This document shows positions 35,901-45,296 of a DNA stretch of 64,000 nt, in pieces. A program made the translations under genes and the position numbers. The DNA lies in NCBI GenBank assembly GCA_963920635.1, contig OY987304.1, forward strand, positions 37,076,365-37,140,364, read 5' to 3'. Source of the stretch: Pseudeuparius sepicola. Its lineage: Eukaryota; Arthropoda; Insecta; Coleoptera; Anthribidae. The first letter of the stretch is position 1, and every line of letters starts with the position of its first letter. The notes beneath the pieces are model-generated. The model had not been told where the DNA came from, made no database searches, and worked only from the letters and a program-made list of their open reading frames with translations.

Positions 35901-36635
35901 TTCGGATCTTGGCACCCATTACAGTGATGACTGCCGTTGCGGCACAGTAGATTAACATGTGCATACGTTCTAATGTTGGTGTCACTGAAACATAGCTTGG
36001 TAAAATTCTTGTGTTCATAAGATCGAGCACGATCGCAAGTTTCCTGGAAGAATTTAATCTTGGTAGCGGTGGCCTGCTAAGTGGGTCTGTGCCTTCGTAT
36101 CGCAATACTGCCTGTCTCATATGTGTGTCCAAGCCTTCAAAATGTTCTTTGTTAACCCGTTCCAGACTCTCGGTTGTTGGTTCTACCGTTTCGGCTTCTA
36201 GTTGTTGTCCAGGCTCTTGAAGTTCCCCATTGTTGTTGTTGTCATCTATGTCTATGTGTTCGCCGTGGATCTCTAGCTCAACTTCCCGTTTGATAGCGTT
36301 AAGTCGCGTTTCTGGAATTCGGTTATTTCTTAGAATAGTTCGATACTGATCTGACACTCTTTGTTCAGACACTTGCATGTGTGGAAACTCCCTGCAGAAC
36401 TCGGCATGCAGTTGTTGTCGGTAGCCGATAATCTCTTGTCCTAAGTTTGTCACCCTGTAGAAAATACGCATAATCGATTCATTCATGGACACAGTCCATT
36501 TCATGCGTCGTCGTTGTAATCCCGCCTCTGTGAACGCTGGCTGAAGTTCCCGCGCAGCACCTTCGGTGGGTGGAACCCTAGTTCTCGTTTGGCTCCCATG
36601 TTGTAGATGTTCGTGTTGTTGTTGGGCTGTAGCTG

Positions 36636-36637
<2 letters not shown>
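32988..36637 (-). mobile_element. R4/Dong-type LINE, apparently full length
   Basis: A 3.65-kb non-LTR element on the minus strand, flanked on both sides by TTA/TAA repeats (32,971-32,987 and 36,637-36,670). It ends GGCTAAGTCGATA followed by TAA repeats. Bombyx Dong and related R4-clade elements are known to insert in TAA repeats and use a restriction-like endonuclease, which matches. The single long ORF is intact. Confidence 0.92.
33106..36504 (-). CDS. R4/Dong polyprotein: RT and restriction-like endonuclease (1132 aa)
   Basis: It would nick the target and prime reverse transcription there. N-terminal residues 1-380 are basic and helical. The RT spans about 385-700: KAPGPDHLQNYW (390), YRPITCLPTLYKI (450), YVDYKKAFDSVPHDWL (520-535), GDSLSPLWF (586) and the catalytic YMDD (629-632), then GDTYKYLG. 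A CCHC zinc motif C-X3-C-X7-H-X4-C lies at 931-948, and the restriction-like endonuclease PD(L)...LIDVAIP at about 1,017-1,037, with its catalytic aspartates present. All key residues are visible and the frame is unbroken, so the protein may be active. Frame is also open upstream of this ATG for about 100 bases without another ATG, so the true start could differ. Confidence 0.93.
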   Translation of the reverse strand: MKWTVSMNESIMRIFYRVTNLGQEIIGYRQQLHAEFCREFPHMQVSEQRVSDQYRTILRNNRIPETRLNAIKREVELEIHGEHIDIDDNNNNGELQEPGQQLEAETVEPTTESLERVNKEHFEGLDTHMRQAVLRYEGTDPLSRPPLPRLNSSRKLAIVLDLMNTRILPSYVSVTPTLERMHMLIYCAATAVITVMGAKIRTAQELNRARPEPRMAQWEMRLNRKIESLRKDIGQVTEYIRGVRTRRIQRAVQAVMSRTQMHSRHDPANITAQQCLDTLKQKLSVFAGRLRRYKASNNRKRDNKLFERSEKGFYRAFNSSADATNASYPSREQVDGFWRNQLATPGPYNVSASWISEEREMGRNYSQMQHEQFTTAEVSDVIKNSHNWKAPGPDHLQNYWIKKLWCTHEQITTLINEVLLDPLKMPLFLTQGATYLLPKDQRNTDNPAKYRPITCLPTLYKIITSCLTQRIYAHCERNNIIAVQQKGCSKGAMGCKEQLIIDSVICNQAHSKQRNLHMAYVDYKKAFDSVPHDWLTGILKLYKIYHHTVSFLEHVMTTWRTKIQLRTANSNIETDTINIRRGIFQGDSLSPLWFCMAMNPLSHRLNSTKYGFAIKSNNAEAIKLNHLLYMDDLKLIAATKNQLTQMLKIVEEFSRDIGMLFGLDKCRTLNIIRGKLEQSAHEMQDGQEIEAMSKGDTYKYLGMKQAQRIDHRTMKTDLTNEFIKRVRQVVRTDLNSRNLFKALNTYACSVLSYSFGIVNWTNTDINNLQRKVRTLLTKAHKHHPRSAVERTTLPRQLGGRGLADLSKQFDQQILNLRNYFYRQANSSTLHRAICGADVSTPLRLTEHERQNHHRTDNDKLQRWLGKPLHGRHPNEVNQEHVDKLASNYWLTSGRMFPETEGFLLAIQDQVIPTRNYLKFIVGDASVVDDRCRYGCPTSETIQHITGGCQMFASTEYKERHDSVAKILHRELAEKLLLVQTERVPYYNYTPEPVLENSNYKMYWDRTVLTDQRVAHNRPDLIIVDKISRKTTLIDVAIPNNNNLRVKQVEKIAKYRDLEERIRRQWEIENVQTIPIIMSTTGVIPKSLLRNIKELNLTDSLYRSMQKAVLLATARTVRKFMGNAGSSKNINVT

Positions 36638-36670
<33 letters not shown>
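36637..36670. repeat. TTA microsatellite at R4 5' junction
   Basis: About eleven TTA units separate the 5' end of the R4 element from the resuming PLE. They represent the target microsatellite, itself the tail of the LINE. Confidence 0.9.
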
Positions 36671-36671
<1 letters not shown>

Positions 36672-37361
36672 CTAATAGATATCTCCATTTTAATTCCAAT
36701 CATCATATTAGTGTTAAAAAAGGAGTAATTAAAAGTTTGTATGACAGGGCTAAAGAGATTTGTTCTAATAACACAAAATTTGAGGAGAAAATTAAACATA
36801 TAAAACATGTTCTTGAGAAGAATAGTAGTTATCCTACTGAATTTATTGAGCAAGTTTTTCAGGATTGCCAACAAAATAACAATGCTAATAGAATTAGAGA
36901 AACAAATCTGGTGGACCGACCAGTAAATTTAATTATTCCTTATATTCCTGGACTATCAGATAAGCTAAAACGCATAGGCAATCGTTTTAATGTCAGAACA
37001 GTATTTAAAACCAAAAATACATTAAGATCGATGCTAGTTGAAACGAAACCATTTAATGAAAATTTAATTTAAATTTAAAATTTAAAAAAATTACATTTAT
37101 AAAATTCCTTGCGAATGTGGAAAGTTCTATGTTGGGGAGACTTATAGACCATTTAACGTTCGTTTAAAAGAACATAAAAATTATATCAGGCAAAATGAAA
37201 TTTCGAAGTCGAAAATATGTGAACACTCTTTTAATAACAATCATAGGATTTTGTGGGATAGTTCCAAACCAATTCTCAAAGAAGAAGTAGGAAATAGACG
37301 AAAAATTAAGGAATCAGCATTTATTCTAGGAAATACAGACAACTGTGTTGCTGAATGTTGA
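36671..37361 (+). pseudogene. PLE C-terminal part with GIY-YIG endonuclease
   Basis: The first frame (to 37,072) continues the PLE with NRYLHFNSNHHISVKKGVIK and a helical linker. After a frameshift near 37,080 a second frame (37,092-37,361) carries a GIY-YIG nuclease: YKIPCECGKFYVGETYRP with the downstream Arg and EHK, then a His-containing region. The CxCG before YVGET is typical of PLEs. This nuclease would cut target DNA. The protein ends at TGA 37,359. Confidence 0.9.
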
Positions 37362-37713
37362 GTGGAATTCAGTAAAATGTTATTGCCACTTATTCAAAGA
37401 GAAGTTAGTATAAATAATTAGGTAGAACACAGGGTACAATATCAGACAGGTGGCTAGGCTATTGTTTCTGTTGTCATGGCATTTCAACCTGAAATTTATT
37501 AATCTGTCATTTCACTTTGACGTGAGAACGGAGGAAGATAATATATTCTCCGAAATGTTATTTTTTACTCAGGAAACAAATTTGTTGAAGATATTTTTCG
37601 AGTTACAAGTTCAAAATTTAGTTAATTTACTGTTAAGAATTTATTAATTTTCCAGGCAACTTGAGAAAGTTGTCTTTTAACCAGTTTGGTGGCGAAAAAA
37701 CCAATTAAAATTC
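37362..37713 (+). repeat. PLE 3' terminal region
   Basis: Matches the 5' terminal repeats at 13,937-14,480 and ends GGTGGCGAAAAAACCAATTA then AAATTCAA. It contains GGAGGAAGA...TCTCCGAAA at 37,531-37,555, which resembles a decayed hammerhead core (CGGAGGA in place of CTGANGA). Confidence 0.85.
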
Positions 37714-39357
37714 AATGAATAATAATAATTAACTAAAAATAATAATTCTTCTTCCATAAATAATAATAAAGAATAGGTACTTACAAGTTTTTGAGCGATG
37801 ACATATATATTCAATATTAAAATGAAGCACACATAAAACGGTGATAACTTCTACAATAGTGATGTGATATACTTGTGATCTACACACAATAATATGATGT
37901 GCTACTGTAGATCCATAGTCCCTTCCTTCTGCATTAAGAATAGCTGTCTTCCACAATTCTTATCAACTTCTTGAAGGTTGTGTTGATCTAAAATAAAAGA
38001 AAATAATTTTTATTGTTATTTCAACAGCAAAATTTAAATTATGTATCAATTAAAATAAGATTAATGTAGGTATGCAATAATAAGTACACTTTAGTAAAGA
38101 GAAAAGATTAGTATAGTAATTACCAAATATTGATCAGGAGTGGCCTCACCTTTTTAGCCTGTCTTTAGCACTTGCAAAATTATCCCTGTTGGGTCACTTT
38201 TTCCCGTTTGCTGTAGATGCAGTAAGTCGATCAAAGCAAATACTGCCCAAATTTTTTTGCACCAAACTACATGTATAAAAAAAATTGTTTCATGTTGTTT
38301 GAAAAGTGTAGTTGATTTACAAAACATTTGTTTCTTTTTCGGTACAAAGTTTGACGATGCATTTGCAGATGTGTACCTATATACTCACCATAAAACAATT
38401 TGTTTTAGAAAAGTAGAAATACCTATATTTCAAAGTGCCTACGTACCAACCAAAGTGAAAAGTTGGTTGTGATCATATACCTATTACCCAGACAATTAAA
38501 ACTAATACAAATGAAGTTGTCGGTAACATACCCGGCATAGCACATTATTATTATAAGAAAAAATCAGTGAATACAATTTGGGATGTATTTTTGACGCCCT
38601 TTATGAAAATCACGGGAATGAGAACAAAAACACAACTAAGTACTAATCTATTTATTTAGTAACGTTTCGGTGTTTTATTTACATCTTCACCAGAACTCCA
38701 AAATATTATAAGCTGATGAACACAAAACTCTCCAGTTTTCTGTCTTCATCCCCGGGATTCTCATAAGAAAGATACGAATAGAAAAGTGTTTGACATTTTG
38801 AACATTACATACTGCGCGCACGTTTGTATATATATAGCTTTCTGATACAAACTGCGAGTTTACCCTTTTGTTTGCCGTACGGCACCAACGACGGTTTATG
38901 CAATTTCGAAACAATATCGAGTACCTAAATTTTATAATTTACTTATATTTTTTATTTATTATCAAAATATTGTGATAGTTCAACAATAGTTTGTGTAAAT
39001 ACAATGAGTTTACTCAAAAAGTAACACAGAAAAAAATTTACTCAGATATTTGCTTTTACACTATGTTATTTTTTATTGTGTATGATTTTTTTATTTTTAT
39101 TTGGCCGAGAAAGATAACCGTTTGCACTTTAGCACCTGATAACTAGTAATAAAGTGCGCAACTGGCTAATCTAAAGTGCTAAATTGGTCGGTCTCTCTAT
39201 GGGGGTAATAAAGTGTTCAATTTCTGCCCGGCCTTACTGAAGACACTGAAGAACTATTTTAGATAAAAATGTCTAACTTTTAAACACTAATTAAGTACTT
39301 GCCAAACTAACTGCAACCTGTAACTCACTGTTAAGGGTGTTACATAAAATAAACTCC
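37714..39357. other. Gene-free stretch
   Basis: No recognisable gene. Near 38,660-38,692 (minus) GGTGAAGATG...CACCGAAACG resembles the degenerate hammerhead-like core of PLE tails. Frames of 60-75 codons here show no motif. Confidence 0.5.
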
Positions 39358-39359
39358 TA

Positions 39360-40836
39360 TGGACAAAATTTACGCACCACTTTAAATAATTTAAATATTT
39401 ACAATAAAAACACACAATAAAACTAAGTTACATTGACATGATAATGAACACCTACAAATTAGTCAAACATGGCCCTAACATGACCTTAATTTGCCTTAAT
39501 GTTTCATTAAAAATGTGTTTTTGCTGAAAATGCATAAATAAGCGAACATAACAGAATAAATGCATCTGGGTCAACTCAACACTAAGAGCGTATAGGCCCT
39601 CCTCTACTTATTATCACTGCGTTCATGCGTCGAGGCATGCTTGATATCAAATGTTCGACAAAAGTTTGCTGAATATTCTCCCATTCTTCAATAGCGACCT
39701 CTATGAGTTGGTTGGAATTAGCAACAGGGGGACGACGATTTCGAACCTTTTTTTTTAAGATAGTCCCATAGATGCTCTGTAGGATTCATGTCAGGACAGT
39801 TAGGTGGCCGTGGCCACTGTAATAAAGGGATATTAACATCATAAAGATAGCCAATAACTTGTCTAGCCACATGGGGGCGAGCGTTGTCCTGCACGAATAA
39901 AAAATTAGGTCCAACAAACGGAGAAAAAGGCATTACATGATCGACAATAATATTGTCTAAGTAATATTGGGCATTCAGAGGGATCAACTCAGAACGAACA
40001 TCGAAGCAAATCCCCCCCTAAACATTTTAGAGCCACCAACAAAAGGTACTTTAGGAGGGATATTGCAGCTGGCAAACCTTTCTCCTCGCCTTCGCCAGAC
40101 ACGCTCACGTCCATCTGGAGCTTTAAGGCTATCTCTAGTTTGATCGGAGAACAGAACTGGTTTCCAATCATTGATGGTCAAATTCTGATGTTTTCTTGCA
40201 ACATTCAATCTCTGAACTTTGTGTTCTCTGGCAAGCAATGGTTTTTTGGCCGGTCTTTTGTTACTCAATCCTGCTTCATGTCTTTTAACCGTTCGAGACG
40301 AAATAGCGGTATTTCGAAGATCTGCTAATTCATTTTTTAGCAGATTGCTGGTGACTCTCCTGTCTCGGAGAGAACGTTGTCTCAAAAAACGATCATCAAT
40401 TTCATTACTGCAACGTTTTCGCCCTTGCCCTGGTCTTCGATAGTACGAGCCCGTATCATTATTCATTATGTCATCTCACCAAGCGGCAGATGCTGGAATG
40501 ATGTCTTTCTAACAAACCAGCAACATATCGCATCGCATATTCTTCATCCAGGAGAGTTGATATTCGTATTGCATCCTCAATTGACAAATTTCTTTGGCAG
40601 TTCATTTTCATTACTTGATTTACTCGCAAATGAACTTCGCAACCTTCATGTGATAAAAACAATGACAATCGAAAGCTTGCTTTCAACTGGCACTTCGCTT
40701 TAATCAGCACTTTTTAGTTTTAGTCTAAAACGAGGTCTAATATGTATTACTGTCAAAACAGGGTTATGTGATACTATAGTATATATAAAAATATAAAAAA
40801 TATGGAGACAAATATGAGTGGTGCGTCAATTTTGTC
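39360..40836 (-). mobile_element. Tc1-like DNA transposon, decayed
   Basis: Ends carry an inverted pair: GGACAAAATTTACGCACCAC (39,361) and the reverse complement of GTGGTGCGTCAATTTTGTC (40,818-40,836), next to TA on both sides (39,358-39,359; 40,837-40,838). The two ends differ by about 2 nt. Size, TA target and transposase are those of the Tc1/mariner superfamily. Confidence 0.9.
39718..40620 (-). pseudogene. Tc1-like transposase, frameshifted
   Basis: It would cut and paste the element. N-terminal helix-turn-helix (SIEDAIRISTLLDEEYAMRYVAGLL) reads from about 40,600. After a frame change it continues with a second DNA-binding part and GRKR linker, then the catalytic domain: FSDQT (first Asp), a frame change near 39,985, FVQDNARPH (second Asp) and PDMNPTEHLWDYL (Glu). 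By my count 36 residues lie between the second Asp and the Glu, rather than 34 as in classic Tc1. At least two frameshifts inactivate it. Confidence 0.88.
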
Positions 40837-40861
40837 TATTTTAAAAGCTTTTATTTAACTT

Positions 40862-40867
40862 GCAATG

Positions 40868-40898
<31 letters not shown>
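40862..40898 (+). repeat. ATGT microsatellite
   Basis: About nine ATGT units just inside the left end of the minisatellite-bearing element. Confidence 0.9.
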
Positions 40899-40944
40899 TT
40901 TGTTCGGGTGGAATCTTGCAACTCAATTTTGAAGCAGATATCTT

Positions 40945-42640
40945 CAACCGATCGAGCTGAAATTTTGTATACACGTTTAATTTGGATGACAATGCATGAT
41001 TATATGTGTGACGTCATTCTAAATCCAACATGGCGGATCACCCAAGATGGCGGACTAGTTAAATTTCAACCGATCGAGCTGAAATTTTGTACACACGTTT
41101 AATTTGGATGACAATGCATGATTATATGTGTGACGTCATTCTAAATCCAACATGGCGGATCACCCAAGATGGCGGACTAGTTAAATTTCAACCGATCGAG
41201 CTGAAATTTTGTACACACGTTTAATTTGGATGACAATGCATGATTATATGTGTGACGTCATTCTAAATCCAACATGGCGGATCACCCAAGATGGCGGACT
41301 AGTTAAATTTCAACCGATCGAGCTGAAATTTTGTACACACGTTTAATTTGGATGACAATGCATGATTATATGTGTGACGTCATTCTAAATCCAACATGGC
41401 GGATCACCCAAGATGGCGGACTAGTTAAATTTCAACCGATCGAGCTGAAATTTTGTACACACGTTTAATTTGGATGACAATGCATGATTATATGTGTGAC
41501 GTCATTCTAAATCCAACATGGCGGATCACCCAAGATGGCGGACTAGTTAAATTTCAACCGATCAAGCTGAAATTTTGTACACACGTTTAATTTGGATGAC
41601 AATGCATGATTATATGTGTGACGTCATTCTAAATCCAACATGGCGGATCACCCAAGATGGCGGACTAGTTAAATTTCAACCGATCGAGCTGAAATTTTGT
41701 ACACACGTTTAATTTGGATGACAATGCATGATTATATGTGTGACGTCATTCTAAATCCAACATGGCGGATCACCCAAGATGGCGGACTAGTTAAATTTCA
41801 ACCGATCGAGCTGAAATTTTGTACACACGTTTAATTTGGATGACAATGCATGATTATATGTGTGACGTCATTCTAAATCCAACATGGCGGATCACCCAAG
41901 ATGGCGGACTAGTTAAATTTCAACCGATCAAGCTGAAATTTTGTACACACGTTTAATTTGGATGACAATGCATGATTATATGTGTGACGTCATTCTAAAT
42001 CCAACATGGCGGATCACCCAAGATGGCGGACTAGTTAAATTTCAACCGATCGAGCTGAAATTTTGTACACACGTTTAATTTGGATGACAATGCATGATTA
42101 TATGTGTGACGTCATTCTAAATCCAACATGGCGGATCACCCAAGATGGCGGACTAGTTAAATTTCAACCGATCGAGCTGAAATTTTGTACACACGTTTAA
42201 TTTGGATGACAATGCATGATTATATGTGTGACGTCATTCTAAATCCAACATGGCGGATCACCCAAGATGGCGGACTAGTTAAATTTCAACCGATCGAGCT
42301 GAAATTTTGTACACACGTTTAATTTGGATGACAATGCATGATTATATGTGTGACGTCATTCTAAATCCAACATGGCGGATCACCCAAGATGGCGGACTAG
42401 TTAAATTTCAACCGATCGAGCTGAAATTTTGTACACACGTTTAATTTGGATGACAATGCATGATTATATGTGTGACGTCATTCTAAATCCAACATGGCGG
42501 AACACTCAAGATGGCGGACTAGTTAAATTTCAACCGATCGAGCTGAAATTTTGTACACACGTTTAATTTGGATGACAATGCATGATTATATGTGTGACGT
42601 CATTCTAAATCCAACATGGCGGAACACCCAAGATGGTCAT
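40945..42640 (+). repeat. 122-bp tandem repeat, 14 copies
   Basis: Units start CAACCGATC(G/A)AGCTGAAAT at 40,945, 41,067, 41,189 and so on every 122 bp to 42,531. Copies are almost identical (rare variants: GATCAAG for GATCGAG, GAACAC for GATCAC). Each unit holds the perfect CRE octamer TGACGTCA and two ATGGCGG motifs (reverse complement CCGCCAT, the YY1/Pho core). Near-identity implies recent expansion. The array is enclosed by AAAAGCTTTTATTTAA at 40,843 and its inverted copy at 43,045-43,060, so it may be the interior of a transposon. Confidence 0.95.
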
Positions 42641-42765
42641 TAGAAGGTCTCCTCATTGAAGAGCTAGACTGTTCTAAACTAACCGGCAAACGACCTTGCA
42701 ACAATGATGCGTTAACTGAGATGAATAGACTCAGACACCTGGCCAAACTAAAAATTACAAAATAA
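42616..42765 (+). CDS. Small ORF leaving the tandem array (49 aa, tentative)
   Basis: From an ATG in the last repeat unit (MAEHPRWSLEGLL...) a frame of 49 codons runs to TAA at 42,763. Composition is protein-like (EELDCSKLTGKRP, then NRLRHLAKLKITK): amphipathic, basic at the C-terminus. In the other 13 units the same ATG meets a stop after about ten codons. It may be the last exon or C-terminus of a transposon protein, or chance. I do not recognise it. Confidence 0.25.
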   Translation: MAEHPRWSLEGLLIEELDCSKLTGKRPCNNDALTEMNRLRHLAKLKITK

Positions 42766-43088
42766 ATTAAAAGTAAAAAAATATTTTTAAAAAAAGCTTT
42801 TATTTAAATGCGCTAAAAAGAATAAAATAATCTTTTCTTTTAAAACTTTTACTATCAACTTATAACGTCATTCCACAATTTATATGATATAAAAGCTTGT
42901 CGCGAGATTTAAGTTTTCAAACTAAGTAAATACCACTACTTAAATCTCGCGACAAGCTTTTATATCATATAAATTGTGGAATGACGTTATAAGTTGATAG
43001 TAAAAGTTTTAAAAGAAAAGATTATTTTATTCTTTTTAGCGCATTTAAATAAAAGCTTTTTTTAAAAATATTTTTTTACTTTTAATTT
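42764..43088. repeat. Perfect 151-bp-arm hairpin
   Basis: 42,764-42,914 and 42,938-43,088 appear to be exact reverse complements with no gap, around a 23-bp spacer. The arms contain AAAAGCTTTTATTTAA, also found before the 122-bp array at 40,843. Perfect arms of this length point to very recent formation. Confidence 0.95.
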
Positions 43089-43819
43089 TTTAAGTCAATC
43101 CATTGACAGATTCTTTTGACTAAAATAATGTAACTTAACTTGTCTTATGCCATTTTTATGAAGAAATTCATCATTTTTAATTTTTGGAAAAGAAATTTAA
43201 TGATGACTTTTGTTGTTTTTAAATATTTAAGTGAAATTTGCCACAGATCTTTTTCTTATTTTGCGTAATTTTTGGTCAAAAAAAAAACGAAAAACAAACG
43301 GAATAAAAGAGGGGTTGATGAACACTCTGCACCACAAACTTATTCCTGCTTACTTCTATAGTTTAAATGATTTTTTAGATTCACACTTCGATTTCTGTAA
43401 GATTTTGGAGTTGCAAGTTATTTGGCTATTTATCGGGGTTTTTTCTCAACCAAAGCAATTTTTCATATATTCACAATTTGAAAATGTAAATGTTTGAGTC
43501 AGATCTAAATCTGGTAAATGGGCGTAGTCGCAGCAATACTAAAATCTAGCTACAACTTAATATTTAACAAAATATTCAAATTTCTTGTTAATGCTCTTAG
43601 TTTCAATACCGCAACGTTCTTTTGTCGATTTTGTAGGACACCAAGAAATCAAAGACTTTATTTCCTCACGCAATAAAACAAGATATGAGGGATATAAAGT
43701 TACGTGTACCTAGATATTTTCAAATAAGGCAACTACTTACTAGTGACGTTAGACTGTCTTCTGCCAAATTTTTCTGGTCATTTTCATGGGCAATATCGGT
43801 ACCTCTCGCACGAATGCTT

Positions 43820-44165
43820 GACACATTAAAACGTCGGAGTTTCACAACTTTCGTTCGAACTCCCACCCCCGAAAATCGAAAGCGTAGGAACGCGCGAAGT
43901 CAAGGCCGTTCCGTTCCACCCGGCAGGCAACGGCGGTGGCCATCCCCCGAATCGTCGTTTATCCGAAAATAAAAAAGTTGGGGGTGAGGGCTACATTTGT
44001 TGCGACATTGATTCCTTCGCTCGACTGTAAATTCTCCTTTCCTAGACAGAATGGAGATGGAATTCCCGAGGAGTTTATAAGAAAGTATTTTCCAACTCGT
44101 TGCTGAGTTTTCGTCAATAAACCGGATGAACGTTGATATTGGACTCGTCAAAGGTTGCATTATTG
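43820..44165 (+). repeat. GC-rich dispersed repeat B, copy 2
   Basis: Shares CCGAAAATCGAAAGCG, GTCAAGGCCGTTCC, CGTTTATCCGAAAATAAAAA, GGCTACATTTG and AATGGAGATGGAATT with 13,340-13,660, same orientation. No conserved reading frame. Confidence 0.65.
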
Positions 44166-44224
44166 AAGTATGTTTAGAAAAATGTGCAGTTAAATACAAT
44201 TAACCATGTTTTTAAATGGTCTTA

Positions 44225-44830
44225 TTCGAATATCAGACTCAAAAGAATCGAAAGTAAAAACATACGAACGCGTAATGTCAACAACGTTTTGCCCAACCGA
44301 CGCGGACAGCTACGGAATCGCCATTTATCTAAAATTTAAAAAATGGTCCATTTTCTTTCAGGGGAGTAAAAAGGTAAAACTCCACAAGAAAACTTCAAAA
44401 TTAACAACATTTTTAATATCCTCAAAGTTGCTTGGAAGGTAAGGTAACTGAGTTTCACATTTTGCCTTTATTTTGGCCTTTTTACTGTTTCTAGCTTTGT
44501 TACTTTATCTTACTAAATGAATTTTTTACTGCTGAAGATGAACCATGAACCCCTAGAGGTTCCAAACATGTACAGTTTTAATTAAAAAACTACTTGTTGA
44601 GTTTTGACTGAGAGAATTTTGCTTTGTTTTAAATTTATCTAAAAATATGAAAGTTGAGAATTCGCTATAGATTTACCACGAAAATCGGACCTGGTCCGAA
44701 TTGATTTCATATCCCTCTTCCCACCAGAGCGGAGATAGAATTTCTCCGAGTAAATAAGGAATGTTTTTCTCGTCCGCATCCGCCTTTGTGCGTGGAATAG
44801 AGATGTTGGCTTGTATTGAGTTCGATATAA
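44225..44830 (+). repeat. GC-rich dispersed repeat B, diverged third copy
   Basis: AGAATCGAAAGTAAAAA, GAATCGCCATTTATCTAAAA and, about 380 bp later, GGAGATAGAATTTCTCCGAG and CCGCCTTTGTGCGTGGAATA echo copies 1 and 2 in order, the halves separated by an AT-rich insert. The insert holds CTGAAGATGAACC...GGTTCCAAAC (44,532-44,567), a decayed hammerhead-like hairpin, suggesting PLE-derived sequence. Confidence 0.45.
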
Positions 44831-45296
44831 CTACACTTTTATATAACTGGATCACAAATAAATTTGGGCGTTAGTAAAATGAGAAAAGCCTGAAACAGAA
44901 TCCGCTTGCGTAATCTTAAATTAAGTAGAGGTAAGTTAAGGTAAGATCTGCAAATTCATGAGTGGATTGCAGCCAGTTAGGTACAGTTAGGTGAAATCCT
45001 TGTCTATCTACTAACGATCTAGAATAGCACAGACCTATATATAATGATAATAGTCAAGTTTACTAATAAGGCTAAGATAGACAAAGCGTTGGATCGAAAA
45101 TAATCAATGAAACACTTTGGTTTTTTGACACGCCATTTGTACCGAAACTCCTCATACTAATCCATTATTCAAATCGTTATACAGAGTGTTTAATTATATT
45201 ATAGGCTATTAGGCTGCCGTGTGAATTACATTTATACCGGATTACAACTATTTTACTAATAGTTTTGCATCAAATTAACTTTATTTAAAAACTATA

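Larger units (their letters stand above)
13899..37713 (+). mobile_element. Penelope-like element split by nested insertions
   Basis: Three separated segments, 13,899-15,999, 30,174-about 30,233 and 36,671-37,713, together give the normal order of a PLE: terminal repeat, RT, linker with a RKPTH motif, and GIY-YIG endonuclease. Removing the intervening elements restores continuity of order and orientation. The first break holds the 14.2-kb palindrome (TA duplicated). The second holds a LINE plus two R4/Dong copies. The 3' terminal region recurs at the 5' end both in direct orientation (about 14,390-14,480) and inverted (13,937-about 14,375), a terminal arrangement typical of PLEs. Independent frameshifts in RT and before GIY-YIG show the element was already decaying. 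Confidence 0.9.

Noticed and set aside
33230..36220. Plus-strand frames antisense to the R4 ORF
   Set aside because: Shadow frames of a long, codon-biased minus-strand gene.
40908..42640. CRISPR-like array
   Set aside because: Units are contiguous 122-bp tandem repeats without variable spacers, in a eukaryotic context.
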